Source: JACMRI01 sp043778625
Lineage (GTDB): Bacteria; Bacteroidota; Bacteroidia; UBA4408
NCBI GenBank assembly: GCA_043778625.1
Contig: JAYWFU010000093.1
Coordinates: forward strand, 9,866 to 73,865
DNA: 64,000 nucleotides
Reading direction: 5' to 3'
Shown: piece by piece, positions 15,525 to 23,259 of the stretch
Layout of the letters: the number at the start of each line of letters is the position of its first letter
Numbering within the stretch: position 1 is the stretch's first letter
The notes under the pieces: generated by a model
Databases searched by the model: none
The model's input: the letters and a program-made list of their open reading frames with translations, nothing else
Told to the model about the DNA's origin: nothing
Made by a program: the position numbers and the translations under genes

Positions 15525-15875
15525 CAAGCATCTTCCAACCACCAACCCAATACCCCCAACCCCACTGCCAATATGTCCAACACCAAACCCTATTCTTGCA
15601 GCAACCAACCTAATAGTCGCAACAACCAACACAATACTCACACTACACAACCCAATAGTTGCTACTACCAACCTTATAGTTGAAACACCAAACACAATAC
15701 TCGCACTACATTTCTCTAAACTGCAAGCAACCAACCCTATTTTGCCCTAACAACTCAATATATTACCAACACCACTGCCAATACGTCCAACACCCAACCC
15801 AATAGTTGCTACTACCAACCTGATAGTTGCAACACCACACATAATACTCGCACTACACACATCTCAACACCCACT
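15525..15875. repeat. 21-bp degenerate minisatellite (two blocks)
   Basis: Degenerate units of about 21 bp, with a core like CCAATAGTTGC or CTGATAGTTGC and the spacer ACACCAAC, run through about 15,525-15,735 and again through about 15,770-15,875. On the minus strand the 21-bp period reads as a heptapeptide such as VVATIRL or GVGHIGS. No start signal or ribosome-binding context supports it as a gene. It lies directly before the broken end of the polyvalent-protein fragment. Confidence 0.7.
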
Positions 15876-15911
15876 CCCAACAACAAACAAAGGCGTATTA
15901 ATTGCACATAG

Positions 15912-17288
15912 CAAATTTCAAAAGCAAAAACTATTAACTCTACAATTATTAAAGTAGGTAAAGGTGGCGAGAGTGCTTTTGGCGAGGATAGTATTTTAGA
16001 AACCGTAAAAGCGAACGTACTTAAAAAACCATTTACAAAAGTAGAATTAGAAAATATCATTACTGAAAGCTTACAAGGCTATGATACAAAGGCATTGCAA
16101 ACACAATCCATTAACGACTATTATGCCTTTGTAAAGCAACGATTAACTGAGGATTTAGCAGACGATGCCAAACATTATCAAGAACTGATAGCAAACATTC
16201 CTAACGAAAAGAAAATACAAAAGTTAGCAGGTTCGCCAACGTATGAATTTGCTATTCGTGAACGTGAAAAAGAATTGCGACAAGCGCAAATAAACGCACA
16301 AGTACAATTAGAAAAAGCAACAACTAATCGCAAACAATACATTGATGGCTTATTAAAATTCTTTTATGTAGGGCGTAAAATTAATTACCCTATCATTAGC
16401 TACGATGCAGGACACGAAACAGTATTAGCAGTATTCTTAGGTTTTATGATTGATAAGCGTAAGAAAAATCCATACACGCCAAGTGCTATTAAATTACGCT
16501 TTGCTATTGCTAACAGTAACAAATACATTGCTATACCTGCCAGTTATACTAAAGATGTCATGGCGATTAAAGGCGAGAGTGTTTCTATTAATGATAGTGG
16601 ATATTCACTACAACCATTATTAAATGAATGGGAGGTAGCTATAAAAGCTGGTACAGTAGATAGAAAAGTACGCCACATTATTACAGGTAATTTATTGCAA
16701 GCGTTTAGCGATTACAAAGGCAAATTAGTAAGTTATACAACGATAGACGGTGCTACAAAAAAAGGAATTTTAATGCCTGATAATTGGATGCCGAAAGAAG
16801 AAACAAACGGCAAAGTAAATGTACCTATTAGTAAAGCTCTAAAAGTGATTGCTTCGCTAACCATTGGTAACGCTATTTATACCAATAATGGTGTGAGTAT
16901 CATTCGTCAAAATAATAATTACAAAATCATTGTTACGGCATCTCGTCAAAAAGGTGGAGCGTTTTATTTAGATACTGATATTTTAAAATTAGTAGAAAAC
17001 AATCGTTTTGAAAAATCGGCTGATAAAATGGTTGCTTTAATGCAACTCAACCAGATCAATACATTGGTAGAGATACTACAAAACAAACACGGTAGTAATG
17101 TGATGTTAAGTGCTTCACAATTTGACATCATTAAAAAAGATTTACCACAACATAATGTCCGTGAACGCAAGCCTTTACCCAAAGCCGAAATAATACACGA
17201 AGAGCTTACTAACGATTTTACAAATGAATTAGAATTAGAAGCAATGGCACTTGAACTTGAATTAGAACTATTAGAATTTGGGTCATAG
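15912..17288 (+). pseudogene. Truncated C-terminal part of a mobile-element polyvalent helicase/methylase-like protein
   Basis: A frame is open from 15,912 (directly after a TAG) to the stop at 17,288 without an ATG near its beginning. It reads TINSTIIKVGKGGESAFGE at once, the sort of sequence found inside the C-terminal portion of the very large strawberry-notch/SNF2 helicase-methylase proteins of Bacteroidota integrative elements. Further matching segments are IITGNLLQAFSDYKGKLVSY and KKGILMPDNW, then GGAFYLDTDILKLVENNRFE. About three quarters or more of the expected protein is missing. The break coincides with the 21-bp repeat block. Identification is by recall of the family pattern. The listed start at a TTG (16,095) is not credible as a real initiation point. 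Confidence 0.7.
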
Positions 17289-17321
17289 ACCCTTTTATAA
17301 AACAAATTAAAATTTAAACTG

Positions 17322-18788
17322 ATGATAACTGCAAACAATTATTACAATCAAATCAACAACATTGGTGTAAACCAATTGCCACCAACATTATTAAAAAGCC
17401 ACGAGTTAGTAAACAAAGTAACGCAGGAGGGCGCAAGTTGGGAAACCTATAATGGTAACAGTACAATCAAGCGTATGATTGATTTGTACATATCTAAACT
17501 CAATGAATATGTAGAACAAAATCCACCAAAGAAACCAAGCAATTCTGTAAAAAAAGAAATACCTAAACGTGAGCCAAAAGCAACGCAATCAAAAGCACAT
17601 ACAACACCTAAAGTAAAACCGAAACCAACTAAAAAGGTTGATACGGCTAATCAAGTAGAGTATATTGAAGACGAGTTAAAATTCATTAAACGCTTTACAT
17701 TACTAAATGGTAAAACCAAAACAGCTGAACAAGTATTAGGTTTTTTAAACAGTTTACAAAAAGCCATTATTGAAAAACGCATTCGTAAAACTTCGCCTTA
17801 TGCCAACGAAATAAAAACCATACAAGAAAAATTAGTACAAACCTACAATGCAATGGATAAAAGTATTACCATTCATTTGAAACCTGAAACGCTTACCAAA
17901 ATGCTCAAATTAGTGAAGGGCGAAAAGATTATTCCGTCGATTAAATTCATGAAGCGATATGTGAGTTTGCAAGGCAAAACAGATGTGAGAGCTAAAGCAC
18001 AAAAATTATTTGACGATATGCAAAAGGCAGTTAAACAAGAAGTTTTAACGAAAGCTGATAAATATGCCGATAAAGTAAATGCTATGTATCTTAATTTGTA
18101 CAACCTTATTTATAAACCCAAACAACACAACATCTTAGATATTAGCAAACACGAATTAAACGGGTTAATGGGTATTATCAATTCCAGTGGTTGCAATGGC
18201 TTAGATGGTATTGACGATGAGGACGAACAACCACGAAATAAAGTAATGAGTAGCGTTGATTTTGCTAGACTACAATTTGCGAGTATTGGTTTTACAGGTA
18301 AGTGGCTCAACTTTATTGGCGACCCTGCACAAGGTTTTACAACAATGGTATTTGGTAAACCCAAAATGGGTAAATCGTATTTGTGTATTGATTTTGCTGG
18401 GTATTTATCTCGTAATCACGGCAAAGTATTATATGTTGCCAAAGAGGAAAAATTAGATGCTACGCTTCAAAAGAAACTAAACGATACCAATGTAAAGCAC
18501 CCTAATTTATTTGTAAGCGATTATTTACCCAACGATTTATCCGAATACGATTTTGTGTTTATTGATAGTGTAAATAAAATGGAGCTTCAGCCAAATGATT
18601 TAGATGAACTTAAATCTTCAAATCCTAACGTATCTTTTATCTATGTATTCCAAACTACAAAGGAAGGTAATTTTAGAGGTTCTAATCACTTCCAACACGA
18701 TGTAGATGTGGTTATTGAAGTCCCCGAAAAAGGCAAGGCTACTCAAAATGGGCGATTTAATCAGGGTGGGGAAATAGAGATATTTTAA
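17322..18788 (+). CDS. RecA-like ATPase of mobile-element type
   Basis: This 488-residue protein has a RecA/RadA-type ATPase in its C-terminal third. The Walker A motif is FGKPKMGKS at about residues 344-352, and the Walker B-like motif is YDFVFIDSVNKM (about 407-418). A DNA-binding loop-like end follows (NFRGSNHFQHDVDVVIEV). Residues about 110-265 contain two copies of a helical repeat (LKFIKRFTLLNGKTKTAEQV and IKFMKRYVSLQGKTDVRAKA). The N-terminus is Lys/Pro-rich. It starts 33 bp after the truncated polyvalent protein, the same neighbour order as in intact Bacteroidota mobile elements, so this ATPase probably belongs to that older element. It is intact and may still act in recombination or replication. 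Confidence 0.75.
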   Translation: MITANNYYNQINNIGVNQLPPTLLKSHELVNKVTQEGASWETYNGNSTIKRMIDLYISKLNEYVEQNPPKKPSNSVKKEIPKREPKATQSKAHTTPKVKPKPTKKVDTANQVEYIEDELKFIKRFTLLNGKTKTAEQVLGFLNSLQKAIIEKRIRKTSPYANEIKTIQEKLVQTYNAMDKSITIHLKPETLTKMLKLVKGEKIIPSIKFMKRYVSLQGKTDVRAKAQKLFDDMQKAVKQEVLTKADKYADKVNAMYLNLYNLIYKPKQHNILDISKHELNGLMGIINSSGCNGLDGIDDEDEQPRNKVMSSVDFARLQFASIGFTGKWLNFIGDPAQGFTTMVFGKPKMGKSYLCIDFAGYLSRNHGKVLYVAKEEKLDATLQKKLNDTNVKHPNLFVSDYLPNDLSEYDFVFIDSVNKMELQPNDLDELKSSNPNVSFIYVFQTTKEGNFRGSNHFQHDVDVVIEVPEKGKATQNGRFNQGGEIEIF

Positions 18789-18810
18789 ATAGAATGGTTT
18801 TAAAAAATGA

Positions 18811-18836
18811 AAGGTCGGAATATCCGACCTTTTTTA
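18811..18836 (+). terminator. Rho-independent terminator after ATPase gene
   Basis: AAGGTCGGA (18811-18819) pairs with TCCGACCTT (18823-18831) around a 3-nt loop, followed by a T run. It ends the ATPase transcript. Confidence 0.85.
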
Positions 18837-18981
18837 GTTTTATATAGCTACTATAAACATCAAGTTTTCAGCTTCATATCAAAATGTCTCAAGCTATCTA
18901 TTTTAGCTAAATGCTGGCTAATTTGGTTCGATAACCTTATCCTTTCGCCTACTTTAGGTAAAAAATATGTTTTACACCCCA

Positions 18982-19020
18982 AAAAACGCCCCTTACACAC
19001 TATTTGTAAGGGGCGTTTTT
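18982..19020 (+). terminator. Second terminator between ATPase and integrase
   Basis: A 16-bp stem, AAAAACGCCCCTTACA (18982-18997) with TGTAAGGGGCGTTTTT (19005-19020), is symmetric enough to act in both directions. It shields the integrase from the ATPase transcript. The rest of 18,837-19,139 holds no gene. Confidence 0.8.
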
Positions 19021-19067
19021 ATTGGTGTTTATCCCTAATATAGGGGTTATGTATAATTAGGGGGCTA

Positions 19068-19099
19068 AGTAGGGGTCTAATTTTGAGTAGTAGGGGTCT
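19068..19099. repeat. AGTAGGGGTCT tandem sites upstream of integrase
   Basis: AGTAGGGGTCT occurs at 19068-19078 and 19089-19099 (a 21-bp period), 41-72 bp before the integrase ATG. The shared core TAAGTAGGG also occurs at 1281-1289, near the other end of the element. Such short direct repeats could be arm-type binding sites for the integrase. This is inferred. Confidence 0.35.
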
Positions 19100-19139
19100 G
19101 TATGTGGTATTACAGCTTTTTACTACTTAAAAACACTTT

Positions 19140-20324
19140 ATGTATTTACTCAAAATGAACATTTTATTTTATCGCAATAACAAAAAAACTAACAAGCACG
19201 GCAACGCCCCTATTTACCTAAGGTTACAACAACATGGCCAGCGTAAAGAAATAAGTACTGGCATAGCCGTGGGCGAAAATGAATTTGTAGCCCAACGTGT
19301 AACCAAGCACACCATGGCCGATGTGTACAACACTCAAATTGACAACCTACGCCGTAAGCTACATAGCATAGTGTTAGACTACGAAAACAAACAACTACCC
19401 TACAATGTAGCCGTGCTAATGAATGCACTGTTGCAACGAGATAAAAAACAAATGTTACTTACCGAGTTGATAGTAGAGTACGATGCCCTACGTGCTACTG
19501 ATAGCAGTATAAAGCTAAGCACCGTAACCCGTGATAGGGCTTGCAACACTGTATTGCAACGCTACCTAAAGTATAGCAAGCAACAACACGTTGCACTGTA
19601 CCAAATTAATAACCAGTGGGCTAATAATTATATTGATTGGTTAATGCTACAAGAGCGTGGAGGCATTAGGTACAACAACGCCGTTGTTAATAAATTTAGA
19701 AGCTACCTGCAGCGTGCCATACGCTATGCCGCAAGCAAAGATTATGTAACCCACAACCTAGTGAGTGCAAGCAAAGTATTGCCCCAAAAAAAGAAAGCCA
19801 AAGTAAGCCTTAACACCACCGAACTAGCCTTGTGGAGTACTTACCTGTTTGCTAGCGTAAAGTTGCAACAGGTGGCGGATATGTTTACGTTTCAATGCCT
19901 TACAGGGTTTGATTACGGCTGCCTATGCACCTTTGATTACGCGCTACACACCCATGTAACCAATGGCATAACAGTAATAAGTAAGCCAAGAGCCAAAAAC
20001 GGACAAACGGCATTTTTGCCCCTACACCCAACGGCATTAACCATACTTGTAAAATACAATTACAAGTTACCCATAATTAGCGGGCAAAATTATAACTTGT
20101 ACCTACGTGAGTGTGCGCAAGTAGTGGGCATAACACAGCATTTAACCAGCCATGTAGGACGCAAAACATTTGCCAACATAAGTGTTAATTACAAAATTTA
20201 CAGCATAGATACCGCCAGTAAAATGCTAGGGCATAACAACATTAACACCACTCAAAAACACTACGTAAATGTAAACGAAGACCGTGTACTAGCCGAATAC
20301 CAAAGCAAACAGGCCGAGGTTTAA
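19140..20324 (+). CDS. Tyrosine recombinase (integrase) of CTnDOT-like family
   Basis: This 394-residue protein has the domain order expected of Bacteroidota integrases: an arm-binding N-terminus (FYRNNKKTNKHGNAPIYLRL), a SAM-like core-binding domain (about 100-210) and a catalytic domain (about 220-385). Visible active-site residues are the Lys region SKPRAKNGQTAFLPLHP, HVGRKTFAN (His and Arg), GHNNINTTQKHY (His and the nucleophile Tyr). The usual first Arg position reads TGFDYGCL, so the first Arg is missing, as in CTnDOT-type enzymes. It lies at the right end of the element, oriented outwards, with a relic of another mobile-element gene just behind it. No tRNA gene lies at its border. Confidence 0.9.
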   Translation: MYLLKMNILFYRNNKKTNKHGNAPIYLRLQQHGQRKEISTGIAVGENEFVAQRVTKHTMADVYNTQIDNLRRKLHSIVLDYENKQLPYNVAVLMNALLQRDKKQMLLTELIVEYDALRATDSSIKLSTVTRDRACNTVLQRYLKYSKQQHVALYQINNQWANNYIDWLMLQERGGIRYNNAVVNKFRSYLQRAIRYAASKDYVTHNLVSASKVLPQKKKAKVSLNTTELALWSTYLFASVKLQQVADMFTFQCLTGFDYGCLCTFDYALHTHVTNGITVISKPRAKNGQTAFLPLHPTALTILVKYNYKLPIISGQNYNLYLRECAQVVGITQHLTSHVGRKTFANISVNYKIYSIDTASKMLGHNNINTTQKHYVNVNEDRVLAEYQSKQAEV

Positions 20325-20369
20325 AATGTAGTACGTACCAAGCACTAATATTTTATATATATTTGACAC

Positions 20370-20537
20370 ATTAATAGTACTAACGATTTTAAAATAAAAT
20401 TTGACGGGCAACAACATCAAGTTGATGCTAATGTGCTTATTAATAGCTTAATTCATACCACCACCGTAGTACAGGAAGTTAATAGATATTTAAACAGCGG
20501 TAAGAAAATAGATATTAAAGTTAAAGCCTCCTGCTAG
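20370..20537 (+). pseudogene. Relic of a mobile-element gene
   Basis: A 56-codon open stretch without a start codon reads NDFKIKFDGQQHQVDANVLI, then HTTTVVQEVNRYLNSGKKID, and ends abruptly after IKVKASC. It has the look of the N-terminal part of a small Bacteroidota element-borne protein that normally continues well beyond this point. The coding pattern stops at about 20,530, where a palindrome begins. This may mark the edge of the integrated DNA or of a deletion. Confidence 0.5.
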
Positions 20538-20604
20538 TCCTAGCGTTAGGTAGCCATGCAGTTTAGGCTAGTGCGAGCATTTTGCTCGTATTTACTAAAC
20601 CGCA
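20533..20604. repeat. REP-like nested palindrome
   Basis: GCTAG/CTAGC (20533-20544) is followed by a nested stem. The inner arms are CGAGCA (20574-20579) and TGCTCG (20583-20588), and the outer arms are GTTTAG (20561-20566) and CTAAAC (20595-20600). This two-level stem resembles dispersed REP-type palindromes seen in Bacteroidota genomes. The remainder of 20,325-20,709 holds no intact gene. Confidence 0.55.
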
Positions 20605-20709
20605 CCATAAATATAAAACATAAATAATACCACCAACCAATTATTCTACTTTCAATTTTCATTTTTTGCTAAGTACAAGTCAATTTTATAACATACTGTA
20701 CTAAAAAAG

Positions 20710-20717
20710 TATATTTG
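20710..20717 (+). promoter_or_regulatory. Bacteroidota -7 box before carbonic anhydrase gene
   Basis: TATATTTG matches TAnnTTTG exactly, 32 bp before the ATG at 20,749. No perfect -33 TTTG was found at the usual distance, so it is a single-box call. Confidence 0.55.
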
Positions 20718-20748
20718 TAGCCAAGTAATAATAAAACACATACCCTAA

Positions 20749-21261
20749 ATGGCACTTATAAAAACAGTAAACGAACATACCCCACAGTTTGGCAACAATT
20801 GTTACCTAGCCGAAAACGCTACTATAGTGGGCAATGTAACTATGGGTAATGAGTGTAGCGTGTGGTTTAACGCCGTGGTGCGTGGCGATGTTAACACTAT
20901 TGTAATGGGCAATAAAGTAAACGTGCAAGACGGTGCTGTAATACACTGTACTTACCAAAAAACGACGGTAAACATTGGCAATAATGTATCTATAGGGCAC
21001 AACGCTCTAGTGCACGGTTGCACCATACACGATAATGTGTTAGTGGGTATGGGCGCAATAATTATGGACAACTGCGTAATAGGTAGTAATAGTATAATAG
21101 CCGCAGGTGCCGTAGTGCTCGAAAACACAGTAGTACCCCAAGGGTGTGTGTATGCAGGCGTACCCGCCAAAAAAGTAAAAGACATTAATCCCGAATTACA
21201 AAACGACGAAATTAATCGCATTGCCAATAATTATGTAATGTACAGTAGTTGGTTTAAATAA
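20749..21261 (+). CDS. Gamma-carbonic anhydrase family protein
   Basis: This 170-residue left-handed beta-helix protein has hexapeptide repeats throughout (ATIVGNVTMG, then NKVNVQDGAVIHC). The metal-ligand histidines are visible in VIHCT and in the pair IGHNALVHGC, as in gamma-class carbonic anhydrases and the related Paa-type proteins. The length (about 170) fits the family. It probably acts in the cytoplasm. Many members of this family lack measured anhydrase activity, so the exact reaction is uncertain. It is followed 9 bp later by the DUF4271 gene and then hemD, a block commonly seen together in Bacteroidota. Confidence 0.9.
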   Translation: MALIKTVNEHTPQFGNNCYLAENATIVGNVTMGNECSVWFNAVVRGDVNTIVMGNKVNVQDGAVIHCTYQKTTVNIGNNVSIGHNALVHGCTIHDNVLVGMGAIIMDNCVIGSNSIIAAGAVVLENTVVPQGCVYAGVPAKKVKDINPELQNDEINRIANNYVMYSSWFK

Positions 21262-21270
21262 TTGTAAAAT

Positions 21271-22047
21271 ATGCCCAACACTATTGACTCCCTTCGTACC
21301 CATAAGCTACTGTTGCTCAACACCGAGCAGCGCATAGCCGTATATGGCGTTAATACTACTAAACCCCAGCAAGGTATAACTACTCGCACTAAAGTAGCGG
21401 TAAACAACGATGGTTATTTTATAGGTATAGTAAGTGCCGTGCTATTGCTTACTTACGTTATGTACACCCAGCGCAAGCGTTTACGTAGTATAATTAATGC
21501 AATTGTTGCTGAGCGTTATTTTAATCAATTTGTGCGTGAGGACAATACGTTAGTGCAACGTGTGTTTTTAATTCTCACCTTAATTTTTGCACTTATCTTA
21601 CCCTTATTTATTTGTCAGGTTATTAATTACTATCACTTTAACACCAGTGATATTAAGGGTTTTGCGCTATACATAGTTTTATTATTGTTGTTAGCTATAG
21701 TTTATTTTGTAAAAATTATTACGGCCAGTTTCTTAGGGTATGTATTTATGATGGAAGATTTGGTAAAGTCGCATTTTTACAATGTGTTTTTAACCAACAA
21801 TTTATTGGGGCTATGCTTGTTACCTATTGTTACATTAATTACTTACGGGCAAGGGCTTTCCGCCCCATTTTTTATTAAAGCAGGGTTGGCAATTATAGTA
21901 TTAGGGTACACGTTTCGTACGTTACGTTCATTAGTTATGAACATTGGTTTTAAGGGAGGTGCTGTATATCATTTATTTTTATACTTTTGCACTTTAGAAA
22001 TTTTACCATTAGTGGTTTTGTTTAAACTATTAAGTAGTATTATTTAA
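21271..22047 (+). CDS. DUF4271 membrane protein
   Basis: This 258-residue protein has about six hydrophobic spans: GYFIGIVSAVLLLTYVMYT, VFLILTLIFALILPLFICQV, LYIVLLLLLAIVYFVKII, LLGLCLLPIVTLITYG and others. The loops carry positive charges. The pattern and size fit DUF4271, a Bacteroidota-specific integral membrane family of unknown function often located next to uroporphyrinogen-III synthase. It lies between the gamma-carbonic anhydrase and hemD genes, with only 9 bp and 39 bp gaps, so co-transcription is likely. Confidence 0.8.
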   Translation: MPNTIDSLRTHKLLLLNTEQRIAVYGVNTTKPQQGITTRTKVAVNNDGYFIGIVSAVLLLTYVMYTQRKRLRSIINAIVAERYFNQFVREDNTLVQRVFLILTLIFALILPLFICQVINYYHFNTSDIKGFALYIVLLLLLAIVYFVKIITASFLGYVFMMEDLVKSHFYNVFLTNNLLGLCLLPIVTLITYGQGLSAPFFIKAGLAIIVLGYTFRTLRSLVMNIGFKGGAVYHLFLYFCTLEILPLVVLFKLLSSII

Positions 22048-22086
22048 CTATTAAAATATCAAAAGAATAACACACTTAAAAATTAA

Positions 22087-22875
22087 ATGGCAGCACTACT
22101 AAAAAAAGACACTCCCGAAGTATTGGATAAGGTTAAGTCTGTATTAGTAACTCAACCACGACCTGAAACGGACAAATCGCCCTATTTTGATTTAGAAAAG
22201 AAATTAAAAATAAAGATTGATTTTAGAGAGTTTATTAACGTGCAAGGTATTGATGCGGTAGAGTTTAGAAAAGAACGCATCAACATTGCTGATTATACTG
22301 CTGTGGTACTTACGAGCCGTTACGCCATTGACCATTTTTTTAGAATGTGTACAGAAATGCGCATAACAGTGCCCGATACCCTAAAGTACTATTGCATGAG
22401 CGAAGCGGTGGCTTACTCGTTACAAAAATACATTACGTTTCGTAAGCGTAAAATTTTTCACGGCAAACAAACGTTTTTAGATTTGTTAGAAGTGATGAAA
22501 AAATCGCCAGATGAAAAATATTTTATACCTTGCGCAGATATTGCAAAAGCTGAATATACTGAACTACTTACCAAACACAATTTAAACTTTGCCAAAGGTG
22601 TGTTGTACAAAACAGTGTGTAGCGACTTGAGCGATTTAGCAAATGTTAATTATGATGTAATTGCTTTTTTTAGCCCAGCTAGTGTAGAGTCGTTATTTCA
22701 AAATTTTCCAAAATTTAAACAAAACAAAACACGTATTGCAGCTTTTGGGCCAACAACTGCACAAGCTTTAAAAGATGCAAAATTACGTATAGATATAAAT
22801 GCGCCATCGGTAACGGCACCAAGTATGACCATGGCACTTGAACAATACATTGTAAAAGCCAACAAAGGCAAGTAA
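22087..22875 (+). CDS. hemD: Uroporphyrinogen-III synthase
   Basis: This 262-residue protein closes the tetrapyrrole ring (hydroxymethylbilane to uroporphyrinogen III) with inversion of ring D, in heme biosynthesis. The family pattern is seen as AVVLTSRYAIDHFFRMC (first domain), AFFSPASVESLFQNF and IAAFGPTTAQALKDA (second domain), with the two-domain length typical of Bacteroidota HemD. A Tyr/Phe-rich N-terminal extension (DKVKSVLVTQPRPETDKSPY) precedes the domain, as in many Bacteroidota versions. It is followed at once by a tRNA-Ala gene and a terminator. Confidence 0.85.
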   Translation: MAALLKKDTPEVLDKVKSVLVTQPRPETDKSPYFDLEKKLKIKIDFREFINVQGIDAVEFRKERINIADYTAVVLTSRYAIDHFFRMCTEMRITVPDTLKYYCMSEAVAYSLQKYITFRKRKIFHGKQTFLDLLEVMKKSPDEKYFIPCADIAKAEYTELLTKHNLNFAKGVLYKTVCSDLSDLANVNYDVIAFFSPASVESLFQNFPKFKQNKTRIAAFGPTTAQALKDAKLRIDINAPSVTAPSMTMALEQYIVKANKGK

Positions 22876-22885
22876 CAATAACAAC

Positions 22886-22959
22886 GGGGGATTAGCTCAT
22901 TTGGCTAGAGCGCTTCGCTGGCAGTGAAGAGGTGATCGGTTCGAATCCGATATTCTCCA
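22886..22959 (+). tRNA. tRNA-Ala (GGC anticodon)
   Basis: The 74-nt cloverleaf has a 7-bp acceptor stem starting GGGGGAT and closed by ATTCTCC (G-T pairs included). The D arm is AGCTC/GAGC, the anticodon loop is CTGGCAG with anticodon GGC, and the T arm is ATCGG-TTCGAAT-CCGAT. The discriminator is A and the CCA end is not encoded. It follows hemD by 10 bp. Confidence 0.95.
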
Positions 22960-22965
22960 CCCGAT

Positions 22966-23005
22966 AAAAAAACTGCTCGTAGTGTATACTGCGAGCAGTT
23001 TTTTT
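22966..23005 (+). terminator. Terminator after tRNA-Ala
   Basis: AAAAAACTGCTCG pairs with CGAGCAGTTTTTTT around a 12-nt loop, followed by a T run. It ends the hemD/tRNA transcript. Confidence 0.85.
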
Positions 23006-23064
23006 ATACTTAGTTTTAATTATTCTCTAATATTTATCACCAACTATAACACAATGCATAAATC

Positions 23065-23176
23065 GCTAGTTCCCTGAGTTTTCATCGAAGGGACGAATAT
23101 AAGAATGTTAACTTAATCAAACTAATACATGCATAATAGTACAAACGTCCCTTTGATGAAAACTCAGGAAACTACG
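23065..23176. mobile_element. 112-bp inverted-repeat element, MITE-like
   Basis: The two ends are about 31-bp imperfect inverted repeats (23,065-23,095 and 23,146-23,176). They share CCTGAGTTTTCATC and AAGGGACG read inward, and are separated by about 50 bp of AT-rich sequence with no coding capacity. The size and structure fit a miniature inverted-repeat element or a long cruciform-forming repeat. No second copy or clear target duplication was seen in the window. Confidence 0.5.
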
Positions 23177-23259
23177 CAAGAACCAAGGCCACTAAAAATT
23201 TTAACATGTAAAAATTTATTTTTTAGCTGAATTCAATTTTATAAAAAAACTGTACTTAC

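Noticed and set aside
15384..15734. Minus-strand ORF of heptapeptide repeats as a real surface protein
   Set aside because: There is no signal peptide or promoter, and the frame is only kept because the unit is 21 bp long; treated as a repeat instead.
17322..18788. ATPase as a viral genome-packaging enzyme
   Set aside because: The motif order and the C-terminal region fit RecA/RadA-like proteins and its neighbour is a mobile-element polyvalent-protein remnant, not the HerA/FtsK packaging type.
18807..19043. Plus-strand 78-residue ORF between the ATPase and the integrase
   Set aside because: It runs through two terminator stems and has no protein-like pattern.
22886..22959. tRNA-Ala as integration site of the element
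   Set aside because: It lies 2.5 kb beyond the integrase with intact host genes in between, and no tRNA fragment was seen at the left end.
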